Source of the DNA: JBPCQA01 sp050998615
Lineage (GTDB): Bacteria > Actinomycetota > Actinomycetes > Propionibacteriales > Nocardioidaceae
NCBI GenBank assembly: GCA_050998615.1
Contig: JBPCQA010000043.1
Span: forward strand, 1-42,733
DNA: 42,733 nt
Direction: 5' to 3'
Position numbers and translations under genes: made by a program. The notes beneath the pieces are model-generated. The model did not search any database. It saw only the letters and a program-made list of their open reading frames with translations, and was not told the origin of the DNA. Positions 33,194 to 42,010 of the stretch are shown piece after piece (the first letter of the stretch is position 1; the number at the start of each line of letters is the position of its first letter).

Positions 33194-34528
33194 ATGCTAG
33201 GGGAGGAGCTAGCCGGCTCGCGTGGGATTGGGTCACTTGGGATTTCGTTGGTGCGGGCCGCGCGAGAGTTCGGCACACCGGTGTACGTGCTAGATGCCGC
33301 CTCGGTTGGTTGGGCCGCCGCACAGATCGAGGCGGCGTTCCCCGACCCGTGGATCCGGCAGTACTCGCTGAAAGCCAACGACCTGCCAGCGGTCGTTTCC
33401 CTGCTCGCAGCGCGTGGTTGGGGCGCGAACGTCGTGTCGGTAGGCGAGTGGGTTCAGGCGCGCGCGGCCGACGTAGCCGAGCGTTCGGTGACGTTCGAGG
33501 GCATCGGCAAGACCGACGCCGAGCTCGAGCACACCGTGGCAGCGACCGCTGCCGGCGCCCCATTGCGCTGGCTCGCGCTGGAGTCGCCAGCGGAGGTGCT
33601 TCGGCTGACCCAAGTAGCCGAGCGCACCGGGCTCGGCCGTGGCGACATACCGCCGTTGGACGTGTTGTTCCGGCTCAACCCCCAGGTTCAGCCGGAGACG
33701 CTCCCCGAGCTCGCGGTCGGCGCAAGCAGCAGCAAGTTCGGCATGGGCGCAACCGAGATCATGTCCTTGGTACGCGACAGTGTCGGCCGGCCCGGCCTGC
33801 GCGTGCGGGGAGTTCACGTGCATGTCGGCTCCGACCTGCACGACGTCGCCGCCTGGGCGGCCGCGGGAGTGCGCGCCGTACACCTCCTCAAACAGATAGC
33901 GTCGTACACCGATTCCGCCGACACCGTCGACTTCGGCGGCGGTTTCCCGCTGAGCCTGACCGGCGCGCCTACTCCCGCGTCGTTCGCTGCTGCCCTCACG
34001 CACGCCCTCGACGACGAAGGGCTCGAGCTGCCCACCCGGCGGGCGATCGAGCCGGGTCGTTACCTGGTGGGGGCGGCAGGGTGGCTGGTGAGCAGCGTCT
34101 TGCATGCGCGGCCGCGGGCGCCGTACCCTCAGCAAACCGTGCTCGACGCCGGGATGACGGAGCTGATCCGGCCGGCCCTCTACGGCAGTCGCCACACCGT
34201 CCACGCGCTCACCGCCGAAAGCTGGGCCGACGAGGACCTCCGCGACACCGCGGTCGAGGGTCCGGTGTGCGAGTTGACGGACTCGTTCGGCATCCACCCG
34301 CTCCCCGCGCTGCGGCGCGGCGACCTCATCGCGATCGAGGGCGCAGGTGCCTACGCTGCCTCGTTCACCTCCCGCTACAACGGCCGCCCGCAGCCTCCCG
34401 AGGTGCTCCTCTATCCCGGCGGCTCACTGCGAATATCCGAACGCGCCGCGATCACCGGACTGACCGGGCGCACCCGGGACCCACACTGGTCCGCGAGGTG
34501 GACCGCAGCCATGCTCTCGGCCGGCTGA
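33194..34528 (+). CDS. PLP-dependent decarboxylase of the DAP/ornithine decarboxylase (fold III) family
   Basis: A 444-residue protein with an alanine-racemase-like barrel and C-terminal beta domain. Lys60 (QYSLKANDLP) would bind PLP. HVHVGSDLHD, DFGGGFPLS and AIEPGRYLV supply the phosphate site, and GPVCELTDSFG contains the catalytic Cys-plus-Asp motif shared with diaminopimelate decarboxylase. GAYAASFTSRYNG near the C-terminus also fits LysA-type enzymes. The substrate may be diaminopimelate or another diamino or D-amino acid; the divergent RpiR gene suggests a catabolic or cell-wall-related role rather than housekeeping lysA. ATG 33194 is set by the promoter and family start; the longer frame from 32960 covers the regulator. 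Confidence 0.85.
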   Translation: MLGEELAGSRGIGSLGISLVRAAREFGTPVYVLDAASVGWAAAQIEAAFPDPWIRQYSLKANDLPAVVSLLAARGWGANVVSVGEWVQARAADVAERSVTFEGIGKTDAELEHTVAATAAGAPLRWLALESPAEVLRLTQVAERTGLGRGDIPPLDVLFRLNPQVQPETLPELAVGASSSKFGMGATEIMSLVRDSVGRPGLRVRGVHVHVGSDLHDVAAWAAAGVRAVHLLKQIASYTDSADTVDFGGGFPLSLTGAPTPASFAAALTHALDDEGLELPTRRAIEPGRYLVGAAGWLVSSVLHARPRAPYPQQTVLDAGMTELIRPALYGSRHTVHALTAESWADEDLRDTAVEGPVCELTDSFGIHPLPALRRGDLIAIEGAGAYAASFTSRYNGRPQPPEVLLYPGGSLRISERAAITGLTGRTRDPHWSARWTAAMLSAG

Positions 34529-34535
34529 TCGCCGC

Positions 34536-34562
34536 TCTAGAGCCGACGCAGATAGCTCTAGA
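34536..34562. terminator. Bidirectional hairpin between convergent decarboxylase and purB
   Basis: TCTAGAGC (34536-34543) and GCTCTAGA (34555-34562) form a perfect 8-bp stem with an 11-base loop. It starts 8 bases after the decarboxylase stop and contains the purB stop (34558-34560). It could terminate both transcripts; no long T-run follows. Confidence 0.5.
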
Positions 34563-35982
34563 TGATCGTGGCGGGGCGGTAGGCGGCCGCGTCTGGATTG
34601 GCCCGCGCCAGCTCCTCGATCCGTCGTACGACGTCGTCGACCTGGCCGACCGCTGCGCCGGTGAACGACAACGGCTCGGCCACCAGCGCCGCCAGGTCGG
34701 CGGCGGTGAGCCGCAGCCGCTCGTCGGCAGTGAGCCGGTCGAAGAGGTCGTTGCGCTCGACGCCCTTTTCTCGCATCTGCAGCGCGACCGAAACCGCATG
34801 TTCCCCGATCGCTTGGTGGGCGAGCTCGCGGCCGACGCCTCGGCGTACCGCCGCCATCAGCACCTTGGTCGTCGCCAGGAACGGCAAGTAACGATCGAGC
34901 TCGCGATGCACGACCGCGGGGAAGACGCCGAACTCGGCCAGCACCGTCAGCAACGTCTCGAAGAGGCCGTCGGCGGCGAAGAACGCGTCAGGCAGCGCCA
35001 CCCGGCGTACCACGCTGCAGGAAACGTCACCCTCGTTCCACTGGGCGCCGGCCAGCTCTGCGACCATCGAGAGATGGCCGCGCAGGATCACTGCCAGGCC
35101 GTTGACTCGCTCACATGAGCGAGTGTTCATCTTGTGAGGCATCGCGCTCGACCCGACCTGGCCTGGCCGGAAACCCTCGGTCACCAGCTCCAAGCCGGCC
35201 ATCAGGCGGATCGTGGTCGCCAGGCTGCCGGGACCGGACACCGCGTACACCAGGGCGGACACCACGTCGAAGTCGAGCGAGCGGGGATAGACCTGGCCGA
35301 CGCTGGTCAGTATCCGTTTGAACCCGAGGTGGCGCGCGACCCGGCGTTCGAGCTCGATCAGCTTGCCGGTGTCCCCGCCCAATAGGTCGAGTTGGTCCTG
35401 AGCCGTCCCGACCGGTCCCTTGATACCGCGAAGAGGGTATCGAGCGATCAGCTCGTCGAGGCGCTGCAAGGCGCCGAGCATCTCCTCGGCGACCGACGCG
35501 AACCGCTTTCCGAGCGTGGTGGCCTGCGCCGCGACGTTGTGGGAGCGGCCCGTCATCACCAGGGTGCGGTGCTGGGCGGCGAGATCCCCGAGCCGGGTGA
35601 TCGTGGCGATCATCAGGTGGCGGATCCGCTGCAGCGACTCGCTGATCTGCATCTGCTCGACGTTCTCGGTAAGATCACGGCTCGTCATGCCCTTGTGAAT
35701 GTGCTCGTGACCCGCCAGCGCGCAGAACTCCTCGATGCGGGCCTTCACGTCGTGGCGGGTACGCCGCTCCCGGGCCGCGATCGAGTCAAGGTCGACCCGG
35801 TCAACGACGCGCTGGTAGTCTTCGATCACGCCCTCGGGAATGTCGACGCCGAGATCTCGTTGGGCGGCCATCACCGCGATCCACAGCTGGCGCTCGGCGA
35901 CGACCTTGTGGGTCGGCGCCCAGATGTCGCGCATCGCGGCGGACGCATAGCGAGACGCCAGCACGTTGGAGATCTCGGTCAC
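34558..35982 (-). CDS. purB: Adenylosuccinate lyase
   Basis: A 474-residue enzyme that splits fumarate from SAICAR and from adenylosuccinate, acting twice in purine synthesis. The superfamily signature GSSAMPHKMN is at 277-286, with the catalytic Ser in the flexible loop. Other conserved parts are EHIHKGMTSRDLTENVEQMQ and TGRSHNVAAQATTLGKRFAS. GTG 35982 (TEISNVLASRYAS) has GGAAGGA 7 bases upstream and gives the family length; the frame extends to 36057 with poorer support. It follows purD by 71 bases. Its stop codon lies inside the convergent hairpin. Confidence 0.96.
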   Translation of the reverse strand: MTEISNVLASRYASAAMRDIWAPTHKVVAERQLWIAVMAAQRDLGVDIPEGVIEDYQRVVDRVDLDSIAARERRTRHDVKARIEEFCALAGHEHIHKGMTSRDLTENVEQMQISESLQRIRHLMIATITRLGDLAAQHRTLVMTGRSHNVAAQATTLGKRFASVAEEMLGALQRLDELIARYPLRGIKGPVGTAQDQLDLLGGDTGKLIELERRVARHLGFKRILTSVGQVYPRSLDFDVVSALVYAVSGPGSLATTIRLMAGLELVTEGFRPGQVGSSAMPHKMNTRSCERVNGLAVILRGHLSMVAELAGAQWNEGDVSCSVVRRVALPDAFFAADGLFETLLTVLAEFGVFPAVVHRELDRYLPFLATTKVLMAAVRRGVGRELAHQAIGEHAVSVALQMREKGVERNDLFDRLTADERLRLTAADLAALVAEPLSFTGAAVGQVDDVVRRIEELARANPDAAAYRPATII

Positions 35983-36053
35983 CTGCTCATCCTTCCGCAT
36001 CTGCCGCCCTCGCTGCACCACGATGTTGCGGAGCGAACACCGTAAAATCCGGC

Positions 36054-37349
36054 TCAACCACAGTGACTGCGGGTGGCCAATGCGATGTCGCTGCGATACT
36101 GGGCGCCGTCGAAGTGGATGCGGTTGACACCGGCGTACGCCAAGTCTCTGGCCCGCTGGACCGACGGTCCGGTCGCCGTGACGGTCAACACGCGGCCTCC
36201 CGCCGTCACGAGTTGGCTCCCACTCGCCGGGCCGAGCCCGGCCTCGTCGGCGGCTGGCCTGGCGGGAGCTAGCGCCGTACCGGCGTGCAAGACTTGGACG
36301 CCGTCCATTGCTTGCGCGTCAGCGACCCCGCTGATCGCGTCGCCCTTTCGCGGCGACTCCGGATAACCGGCGGCCGCCATCACGACTGCCACCGACACTG
36401 CCGGTCGCCAGCGCAGCTCGCCCACCTGACCGAGCCGGCCGGTAGCGGCCGCCGCCAGCAGTTGACCCAGCGGAGTGTCCAACACCGGGAGCAACACCTG
36501 GGTCTCCGGATCACCGAAGCGGGCGTTGAACTCCACAACCTTGACCCCCCGAGCGGTCAGGGCCAACCCGGCGTACAGCAGACCCACAAACGGCTTGCCG
36601 CGGCGGGCGAGCTCGTCGACCGCCGGCTGCAGAACTCGCGAGCACGCGTCGGCTGCGAGCCCGTGCGGAGCCCACGGCAGCGGCGTGTAGGCGCCCATGC
36701 CCCCGGTGTTGGGTCCCGCGTCGCCGACGCGCAGCCGTTTGAAGTCCTGGGCAGGTTGCATCGGCAGCACCGTCTCGCCGTCGCAGATCGCGAACAGTGA
36801 CACCTCGGGACCGTCGAGGAACTCCTCTACGACCACCCGTGCACAGGCGTTGGCGTGCGCCTTCGCAGTTCCGCGGTCGGTGGTGACGACGACGCCCTTA
36901 CCGGCGGCGAGAGCATCGTCCTTGACAACGTAGGGCGCTCCGAACTCGTCCAGAGCCGCGCTCACCTGGGCTGGCGTGGCGCACAGCCGGGCCAGCCCGG
37001 TGGGTATGCCTGCGGCGTACATCACGTCCTTGGCGAACGCCTTCGAGCCCTCGATGGCCGCAGCCGCCCGGCTCGGACCAAAGCACGCCACGCCGGCCGC
37101 TCGTACCACGTCGGCGACGCCGGCGACCAGCGGCGCCTCGGGACCGACGATCACAAGGTCGGCCCCCACCTCGGCAGCCAGATCCGCGATCGCTTCGCCA
37201 TCCATGGCGTCGACAAGGTGAACGGCGGCCGTGGCGGCGATGCCTGGATTGCCCGGGGCGGCATGCACCTCGGTGACCTGCGGGTCACGTGCCAATGCCG
37301 TGACCAGCGCGTGCTCTCGGCCCCCGCTGCCGATCACCAGCGTCCTCAC
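36054..37349 (-). CDS. purD: Phosphoribosylamine-glycine ligase (GAR synthetase)
   Basis: A 431-residue ATP-grasp ligase that adds glycine to phosphoribosylamine. The N-terminus RTLVIGSGGREHALVTALA is diagnostic. The ATP-grasp core contains VVKDDALAAGKGVVV and VEEFLDGPEVSLFAI, and the catalytic segment reads NTGGMGAYTPLPW and VEFNARFGDPETQVLLP. GTG 37349 is fixed by this alignment; the upstream frame to 37682 is Arg-rich and overlaps purA. It lies 223 bases after purA, with an inverted repeat in the gap, so it may have its own promoter or an attenuator. Confidence 0.96.
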   Translation of the reverse strand: MRTLVIGSGGREHALVTALARDPQVTEVHAAPGNPGIAATAAVHLVDAMDGEAIADLAAEVGADLVIVGPEAPLVAGVADVVRAAGVACFGPSRAAAAIEGSKAFAKDVMYAAGIPTGLARLCATPAQVSAALDEFGAPYVVKDDALAAGKGVVVTTDRGTAKAHANACARVVVEEFLDGPEVSLFAICDGETVLPMQPAQDFKRLRVGDAGPNTGGMGAYTPLPWAPHGLAADACSRVLQPAVDELARRGKPFVGLLYAGLALTARGVKVVEFNARFGDPETQVLLPVLDTPLGQLLAAAATGRLGQVGELRWRPAVSVAVVMAAAGYPESPRKGDAISGVADAQAMDGVQVLHAGTALAPARPAADEAGLGPASGSQLVTAGGRVLTVTATGPSVQRARDLAYAGVNRIHFDGAQYRSDIALATRSHCG

Positions 37350-37380
37350 GTTGCCCGACCCTATCCGCCGCGTTCGCAAG

Positions 37381-37413
37381 CCGAGAGGTCGGTCAACGAC
37401 AGGAGCCTCTCGG
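37381..37413. other. Inverted repeat between purA and purD
   Basis: CCGAGAGG (37381-37388) and CCTCTCGG (37406-37413) form a perfect 8-bp stem with a 17-base loop, 32 bases before the purD start on the minus strand. It could be a terminator after purA, part of the purD leader or an operator. A similar sequence without the partner arm occurs at 37488-37504. Confidence 0.45.
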
Positions 37414-37572
37414 TCGGCTGCCGGGTCACCGACCACTCGGCAACGGCTGAAGGCGGCCGGCGCGAGACATGCTGCAACGTTTCGCCACAAGCGGAGAGGT
37501 TCGGCAGCAAGCGGACGGATGAGTAGCCGCCGGACTCTAGGAGCGCCCGCGGTCTTGAGCGACCAAGGATCG

Positions 37573-38856
37573 CTAGGTAAGCGAGCGCAGCGTGATTGTC
37601 TGACCCCGGCCGGGGCCGACACCAATCCCGCAAAACGGGACTCCCGACATCTCCTCGAGCGCCCGAACGTAGGCCCGCGCATTGGCGGGCAGCTCCGGGA
37701 AGGACCGCGCCGAGGAGATGTCGTCGCGCCATCCGTGGAAGAACTCGTAGATCGGTTTGGCGTGGTGATAGTCGGTCTGGGTCATCGGCAGCTCGTCGTG
37801 GCGGACCCCGTCGATGTCGTAGCCGACGCAGACCGGGATCCGCTCCCAACCGCCGAGGATGTCGAGCTTGGTCAAGAACATGTCGGTGAGGCCGTTGATA
37901 CGCGCGGCGTAGCGGGCGATCACCGCGTCGTACCAGCCGCAACGACGTTCGCGGCCGGTGGTGGTGCCGAACTCGCCACCCTCGGCGCGCAGTCGGTCGC
38001 CGTCGGCGTCGAGCAGCTCGGTGGGGAACGGGCCGGAGCCGACCCGGGTCGTGTACGCCTTGATCACGCCGACCACCCGGTCGATGCGGGTCGGCCCGAC
38101 TCCCGCGCCGACACACGCGCCGCCGGCGATCGGGTTCGACGATGTCACGAACGGATACGTGCCGTGATCGACGTCGAGCAGCGTCGCCTGAGCTCCCTCG
38201 AAGACCACGGTTCGACCCTGGTCGAGCGCCTGGTTGATCACCAAAGACGTGTCGGTGACATAGGGCCGCAGCGCCTCGGCGTAGCCCGTGAACTCCGACA
38301 CCACGTCGTCGACGTCGATGGCACGTCGGTTGAACGCCTTGACGAGCAACTGGTTCTTCTGGTCCAGCGCCCCCGCAAGCTTCTCCCGCAGGATCTTCTC
38401 GTCGAAGAGGTCACCGACCCGGACGCCGAGGCGGGAGATCTTGTCGGCGTACGCCGGCCCGATGCCGCGGCCGGTGGTGCCGATCCGGTTCTTGCCGAGA
38501 AAGCGCTCGGACACCTTGTCGATCGTGGCGTGATAGCTGCCGATCAAGTGGGCGTTCGCGGAGATCAACAGCCGTGACGTGTCGACGCCGCGATCGGTCA
38601 GCGCCGTCATCTCCGCGAGCAGCACGCCCGCGTCTATGACGACGCCGTTGCCAATGACCGGTGTGCAACCCGGGGTCAAGATGCCGGACGGAAGCAGATG
38701 CAGCGCGTACTTTTCGCCGCCGACCATAATGGTGTGCCCGGCGTTGTTGCCACCTTGATAACGCACGACGTAGTCCACGGACTCACCGAGCTGATCGGTG
38801 GCCTTGCCTTTGCCCTCGTCTCCCCACTGGGCTCCGACGACCACGATCGCGGGCAT
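37573..38856 (-). CDS. purA: Adenylosuccinate synthetase
   Basis: A 427-residue GTP-dependent enzyme that converts IMP and aspartate to adenylosuccinate, the first AMP-specific step. The P-loop GAQWGDEGKGKATDQL begins at residue 8 with catalytic Asp13, and YQGGNNAGHTIMV supplies the second catalytic His. IGTTGRGIGPAY, FEGAQATLLDVDHGTYPFVT and TTTGRERRCGW complete the IMP and GTP sites. The ATG at 38856 follows GTAGGAG by about 9 bases. It is the most upstream purine gene of the minus-strand cluster and diverges from the DUF3151 gene. Confidence 0.97.
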   Translation of the reverse strand: MPAIVVVGAQWGDEGKGKATDQLGESVDYVVRYQGGNNAGHTIMVGGEKYALHLLPSGILTPGCTPVIGNGVVIDAGVLLAEMTALTDRGVDTSRLLISANAHLIGSYHATIDKVSERFLGKNRIGTTGRGIGPAYADKISRLGVRVGDLFDEKILREKLAGALDQKNQLLVKAFNRRAIDVDDVVSEFTGYAEALRPYVTDTSLVINQALDQGRTVVFEGAQATLLDVDHGTYPFVTSSNPIAGGACVGAGVGPTRIDRVVGVIKAYTTRVGSGPFPTELLDADGDRLRAEGGEFGTTTGRERRCGWYDAVIARYAARINGLTDMFLTKLDILGGWERIPVCVGYDIDGVRHDELPMTQTDYHHAKPIYEFFHGWRDDISSARSFPELPANARAYVRALEEMSGVPFCGIGVGPGRGQTITLRSLT

Positions 38857-38973
38857 CTGCGCACACTCCTACGCTCGGCTACGACGCATGTCCACGCCTG
38901 ACCCACGCACCAACTAGCGCAGCCCTGGCACGGCAGCACATGCTAGCTGACCATTCGAAGTTGGTGAACCGGC

Positions 38974-39387
38974 ATGATGGGGTCCATGACGTACGACGAC
39001 CTGCTCGGCGGACCGCCGCCCACCCTGCTGCCCGCCGACCCGGCCGCCAACGAACTGGCGGCCGGCACGCCCGCAGACGACGTAGCGCGCGCACACCCCG
39101 CGTCGTCCATCGCCTGGGCCGCGCTGGCCGAGTCGGCGTTGGACCGAGGTGAGGACCTCAGCGGCTACGCGTTCGCCCGGGTCGGCTACCACCGTGGGCT
39201 TGATGCGCTGCGACGCAACGGCTGGAAGGGCTTCGGACCAGTCCGGTGGTCCCATGAGCCCAACCAAGGCTTTCTGCACTGCCTGGCGATGCTGGCCTTG
39301 GCGTCGGACCGGATCGGCGACACCGATGAGGCGACCCGCTGCCGACAACTGTTGACCGAATCCGACCCGTCAGCGCCGGGCGCCTAG
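38974..39387 (+). CDS. DUF3151 family protein
   Basis: A 137-residue soluble protein. The family pattern is clear: DLLGGPPPTLLPADPAA, then AHPASSIAWAALAESAL, YAFARVGYHRGLDALRRNGWKGFGPVRWSHEPN and QGFLHCLAMLALASDRIGD. The helical repeats resemble TPR units. DUF3151 is restricted to actinobacteria, is often found near purA or fba, and has no known function. ATG 38974 and ATG 38986 are both possible starts; neither has a strong Shine-Dalgarno sequence. It diverges from purA across about 115 bases and converges with the DedA gene. Confidence 0.88.
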   Translation: MMGSMTYDDLLGGPPPTLLPADPAANELAAGTPADDVARAHPASSIAWAALAESALDRGEDLSGYAFARVGYHRGLDALRRNGWKGFGPVRWSHEPNQGFLHCLAMLALASDRIGDTDEATRCRQLLTESDPSAPGA

Positions 39388-39427
39388 CCCGAACAGAGCC
39401 GGCCGACTCCCGCGGCTTCGTGGGCGG

Positions 39428-40132
39428 TCATTCCTCGGGGGCCTCGTGGCGGAGCGCGACGTCGCGATCCGCCCCGTCGTCGTGCCCAGCAGTATGCTTG
39501 CGGGAGCGAGAGCGCAGCACCTCCAGGCCTATCGGCACCAGTGAAAGCGCCACCAACCCGACCAGGATCAGCTCGATATGATCTCGCACCACCGACACCT
39601 GCCCCAGCCAGAAGCCCAGCAGAGTGACTCCGGTCGCCCAGGCAACACCGCCAATTGCGGAGTAGGTCACAAAGCGTCGCATCGACATCTGGCCGACACC
39701 GGCGGCCAAGGTGATGAAGGTTCGCACGATCGGCACGAAGCGGGCCAACACGATAGCCCGGTTGCCGTACTTGTCGAAGAACGCATTGGTTTGAGCGATG
39801 TGCTCCTGCCGGAAGAACCTCGAATCAGGCTTGTCGAAGATCGCTGGACCGGCCTTCGCCCCGACCAGATATCCGACCACGTTGCTCAACACGGCGGCGA
39901 TCGACAGCACCACACAGGCCACCCAGATCGGTGCTCCCACCTTCTGTTGCTGGGAAATCAACAGGCCGACGGTGAACAGCAGTGAGTCGCCGGGCAAGAA
40001 CGGGAACAGCCAGCACTCGATGAAGACGACCAGCGCAGCACCCCACAGGGCGTAGGCCCCAAAATGGTCGATCAACGACTGTGGATTGAGCAACCCGCCG
40101 AGAATTGCCGGGTCCTGTAGCAAGGACGTCAC
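39428..40132 (-). CDS. DedA-family membrane protein (SNARE-associated domain)
   Basis: A 234-residue integral membrane protein with about five hydrophobic segments. The DedA/VTT signature is present as ALVVFIECWLFPFLPGDSLL, with the paired acid motif, and as VLARFVPIVRTFITLAAGVG followed by MSMRRF. Some DedA proteins flip undecaprenyl phosphate or phosphatidylethanolamine and support membrane homeostasis; the exact substrate here is unknown. The C-terminus is a charged cytosolic tail (SRSRKHTAGHDDGADRD). The ATG at 40132 fits relatives. It diverges from the TrmH-like gene. Confidence 0.9.
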   Translation of the reverse strand: MTSLLQDPAILGGLLNPQSLIDHFGAYALWGAALVVFIECWLFPFLPGDSLLFTVGLLISQQQKVGAPIWVACVVLSIAAVLSNVVGYLVGAKAGPAIFDKPDSRFFRQEHIAQTNAFFDKYGNRAIVLARFVPIVRTFITLAAGVGQMSMRRFVTYSAIGGVAWATGVTLLGFWLGQVSVVRDHIELILVGLVALSLVPIGLEVLRSRSRKHTAGHDDGADRDVALRHEAPEE

Positions 40133-40213
40133 TGCGGAAGCCTAACCGGGCAACCTAAGAACTGGCCTAAGAACCCGCGCGGACAGGGAGTTGCCGCAGC
40201 CTAAACTATCGCT

Positions 40214-40894
40214 GTGAATGGCACACCTGGCGTCGCTGCGGTGCGGGAGGACGTCGGAGTCGGCCCGTGGGTCGGCAGGTGGCCGGTCGACGGGCGCTAC
40301 GATCCGGAGCTGCTGCAGCGCGGCGACCAGCGCAACGTTGTCGACCGCTACCGCTACTGGCGCCATGAAGCCATCGTCGCGGATCTCGACTCTCGCCGAC
40401 ACGGATTCCACGTCGCGATCGAGAACTGGCAACACGACTTCAACATAGGTTCGGTCGTCCGGACCGCCAACGCGTTCTTGGCGGCCGAAGTGCACATCGT
40501 CGGGCGCAAGCGCTGGAATCGTCGGGGCGCCATGGTGACCGACCGCTATCAGCATGTGCGCCACCACGAGTCGGTTTCGGAGCTGACCCGTTGGGCGCAA
40601 CATGACGACCTCCCGCTGCTCGGGATCGACAACCTGCCAGGCTCTGTCTCGCTCGAAGTGTCGACGCTGCCACGACAATGCGTGCTGGTGTTCGGGCAAG
40701 AGGGATCGGGACTGTCCGACCAGATGCGAGCGGCTTGCCACGTCACGCTGTCAATCGCCCAGTTCGGCTCCACCCGCTCGATCAATGCCGGAGCTGCGGC
40801 GGCGATCGCGATGCATGCCTGGGTGCGCCAGAACGTCGTACCCTCCCCTGTCGCCGACGCAACACCTGGGTCCACCGGTGTGTGTGCACGGTAG
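40214..40894 (+). CDS. SpoU/TrmH-type RNA 2'-O-methyltransferase
   Basis: A 226-residue SPOUT-class methyltransferase. Motif 1 is FNIGSVVRTANAF, motif 2 is VLVFGQEGSGLSDQM, and motif 3, the knotted AdoMet site, is STRSINAGAAAAIAM. These are diagnostic of enzymes methylating the 2'-hydroxyl of tRNA or rRNA; the modified position cannot be deduced. A roughly 50-residue N-terminal part precedes the catalytic domain. GTG 40214 is the most likely start. It lies 65 bases upstream of the fructose-bisphosphate aldolase gene in the same direction, an arrangement often seen in actinobacteria. Confidence 0.88.
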   Translation: MNGTPGVAAVREDVGVGPWVGRWPVDGRYDPELLQRGDQRNVVDRYRYWRHEAIVADLDSRRHGFHVAIENWQHDFNIGSVVRTANAFLAAEVHIVGRKRWNRRGAMVTDRYQHVRHHESVSELTRWAQHDDLPLLGIDNLPGSVSLEVSTLPRQCVLVFGQEGSGLSDQMRAACHVTLSIAQFGSTRSINAGAAAAIAMHAWVRQNVVPSPVADATPGSTGVCAR

Positions 40895-40959
40895 CGGCCG
40901 GTTGAGCCACAGGGGATACTGAGGACAGGTTCGCTTGCCGACTTAGACCGGAGTTGCAG

Positions 40960-41994
40960 ATGCCCATCGCCACCCCCGACGTTTACGCGGCCATGCTCGA
41001 CAAGGCCAAGGCGGAACGATTCGCCTATCCGGCGATCAACGTGACGTCGTCACAGACGCTGCATGCCGCGTTGCGAGGGTTCGCCGAAGCAGACAGCGAC
41101 GGAATCGTGCAGGTGTCGACCGGCGGGGCGGAGTTCTTGTCCGGCACAACGATCAAGAACATGGTAACCGGTGCGCTGGCGTTCGCCGCGTTCGCTCGCG
41201 AGGCCGCGAAGAGTTATCCAGTCAATGTCGCGATGCACACCGACCATTGCCCGAAGGACAAGCTCGATACTTACGTCCGGCCGCTGCTGGAGGCATCACG
41301 TGAGCTGGTCGCAAACGGCGGGCTGCCGATCTTCCAGTCGCACATGTGGGACGGCTCCGCAGTGCCGCTCGAGGAGAACATGTCGATAGCTCGGGAGTTG
41401 TTGGAGACTGCTGCCGCGGCACGCATCATCTTGGAGATCGAGGTCGGCGTGGTCGGCGGTGAGGAAGACGGCGTGGAAGGCGCGATGGACGAGAAGCTCT
41501 ACACCACCGCGGACGACGCGTTGCGCACCGCCGATGCCCTAGGTCTCGGCGAGAACGGCCGCTACTTGACCGCGCTGACGTTCGGCAACGTGCACGGGGT
41601 CTACAAGCCGGGCAACGTGAAGCTGCGGCCGGAGATCCTCAAACAGGCGCAGCAGGCAGTCGCCGAACAGCATGGCCTCGGCCCCGACGGTAAGCCGTTC
41701 GACCTCGTCTTCCACGGTGGCTCCGGCTCCTTGCTCGAGGAGATCCGCGAAGCCCTCGACTATGGCGTGGTCAAGATGAACGTCGACACCGACACCCAAT
41801 ACGCGTTCACCAGGCCGATCGCCGATCACATGTTCACCCACTACTGCGGCGTGTTGAAGGTGGACGGTGACGTTGGCGACAAGAAGGTCTACGACCCGCG
41901 CTCCTGGGGCAAGGCGGCTGAGACCGGGATGGCGGCCCGCGTCGTCGAGGCCTGCGAACACCTCCGCTCGGCAGGCACCTCGGTCGCTGCCTGA
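40960..41994 (+). CDS. fba: Class II fructose-bisphosphate aldolase
   Basis: A 344-residue zinc-dependent aldolase of glycolysis and gluconeogenesis, cleaving fructose-1,6-bisphosphate to DHAP and glyceraldehyde-3-phosphate. The catalytic and metal motif is AMHTDHCPKDKLD, followed by QSHMWDGSAVPLEENM, TFGNVHGVYKPG, LVFHGGSGS and GVVKMNVDTDTQYAF for substrate phosphate binding. It matches the long actinobacterial/proteobacterial form. ATG 40960 has CCGGAG 6 bases upstream; TTG 40954 is in frame but less likely. It converges with pyrE, 13 bases away, with a hairpin covering both stops. Confidence 0.96.
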   Translation: MPIATPDVYAAMLDKAKAERFAYPAINVTSSQTLHAALRGFAEADSDGIVQVSTGGAEFLSGTTIKNMVTGALAFAAFAREAAKSYPVNVAMHTDHCPKDKLDTYVRPLLEASRELVANGGLPIFQSHMWDGSAVPLEENMSIARELLETAAAARIILEIEVGVVGGEEDGVEGAMDEKLYTTADDALRTADALGLGENGRYLTALTFGNVHGVYKPGNVKLRPEILKQAQQAVAEQHGLGPDGKPFDLVFHGGSGSLLEEIREALDYGVVKMNVDTDTQYAFTRPIADHMFTHYCGVLKVDGDVGDKKVYDPRSWGKAAETGMAARVVEACEHLRSAGTSVAA

Positions 41995-42010
41995 CTCCAC
42001 CGTGGGGTCA
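41992..42010. terminator. Hairpin spanning both convergent stop codons of fba and pyrE
   Basis: TGACTCCA (41992-41999), loop CCG, and TGGGGTCA (42003-42010) form an 8-bp stem with one G-T pair. The fba TGA is the base of one arm and the pyrE TGA the base of the other. It may terminate both transcripts, although no T-run is present. Confidence 0.4.
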
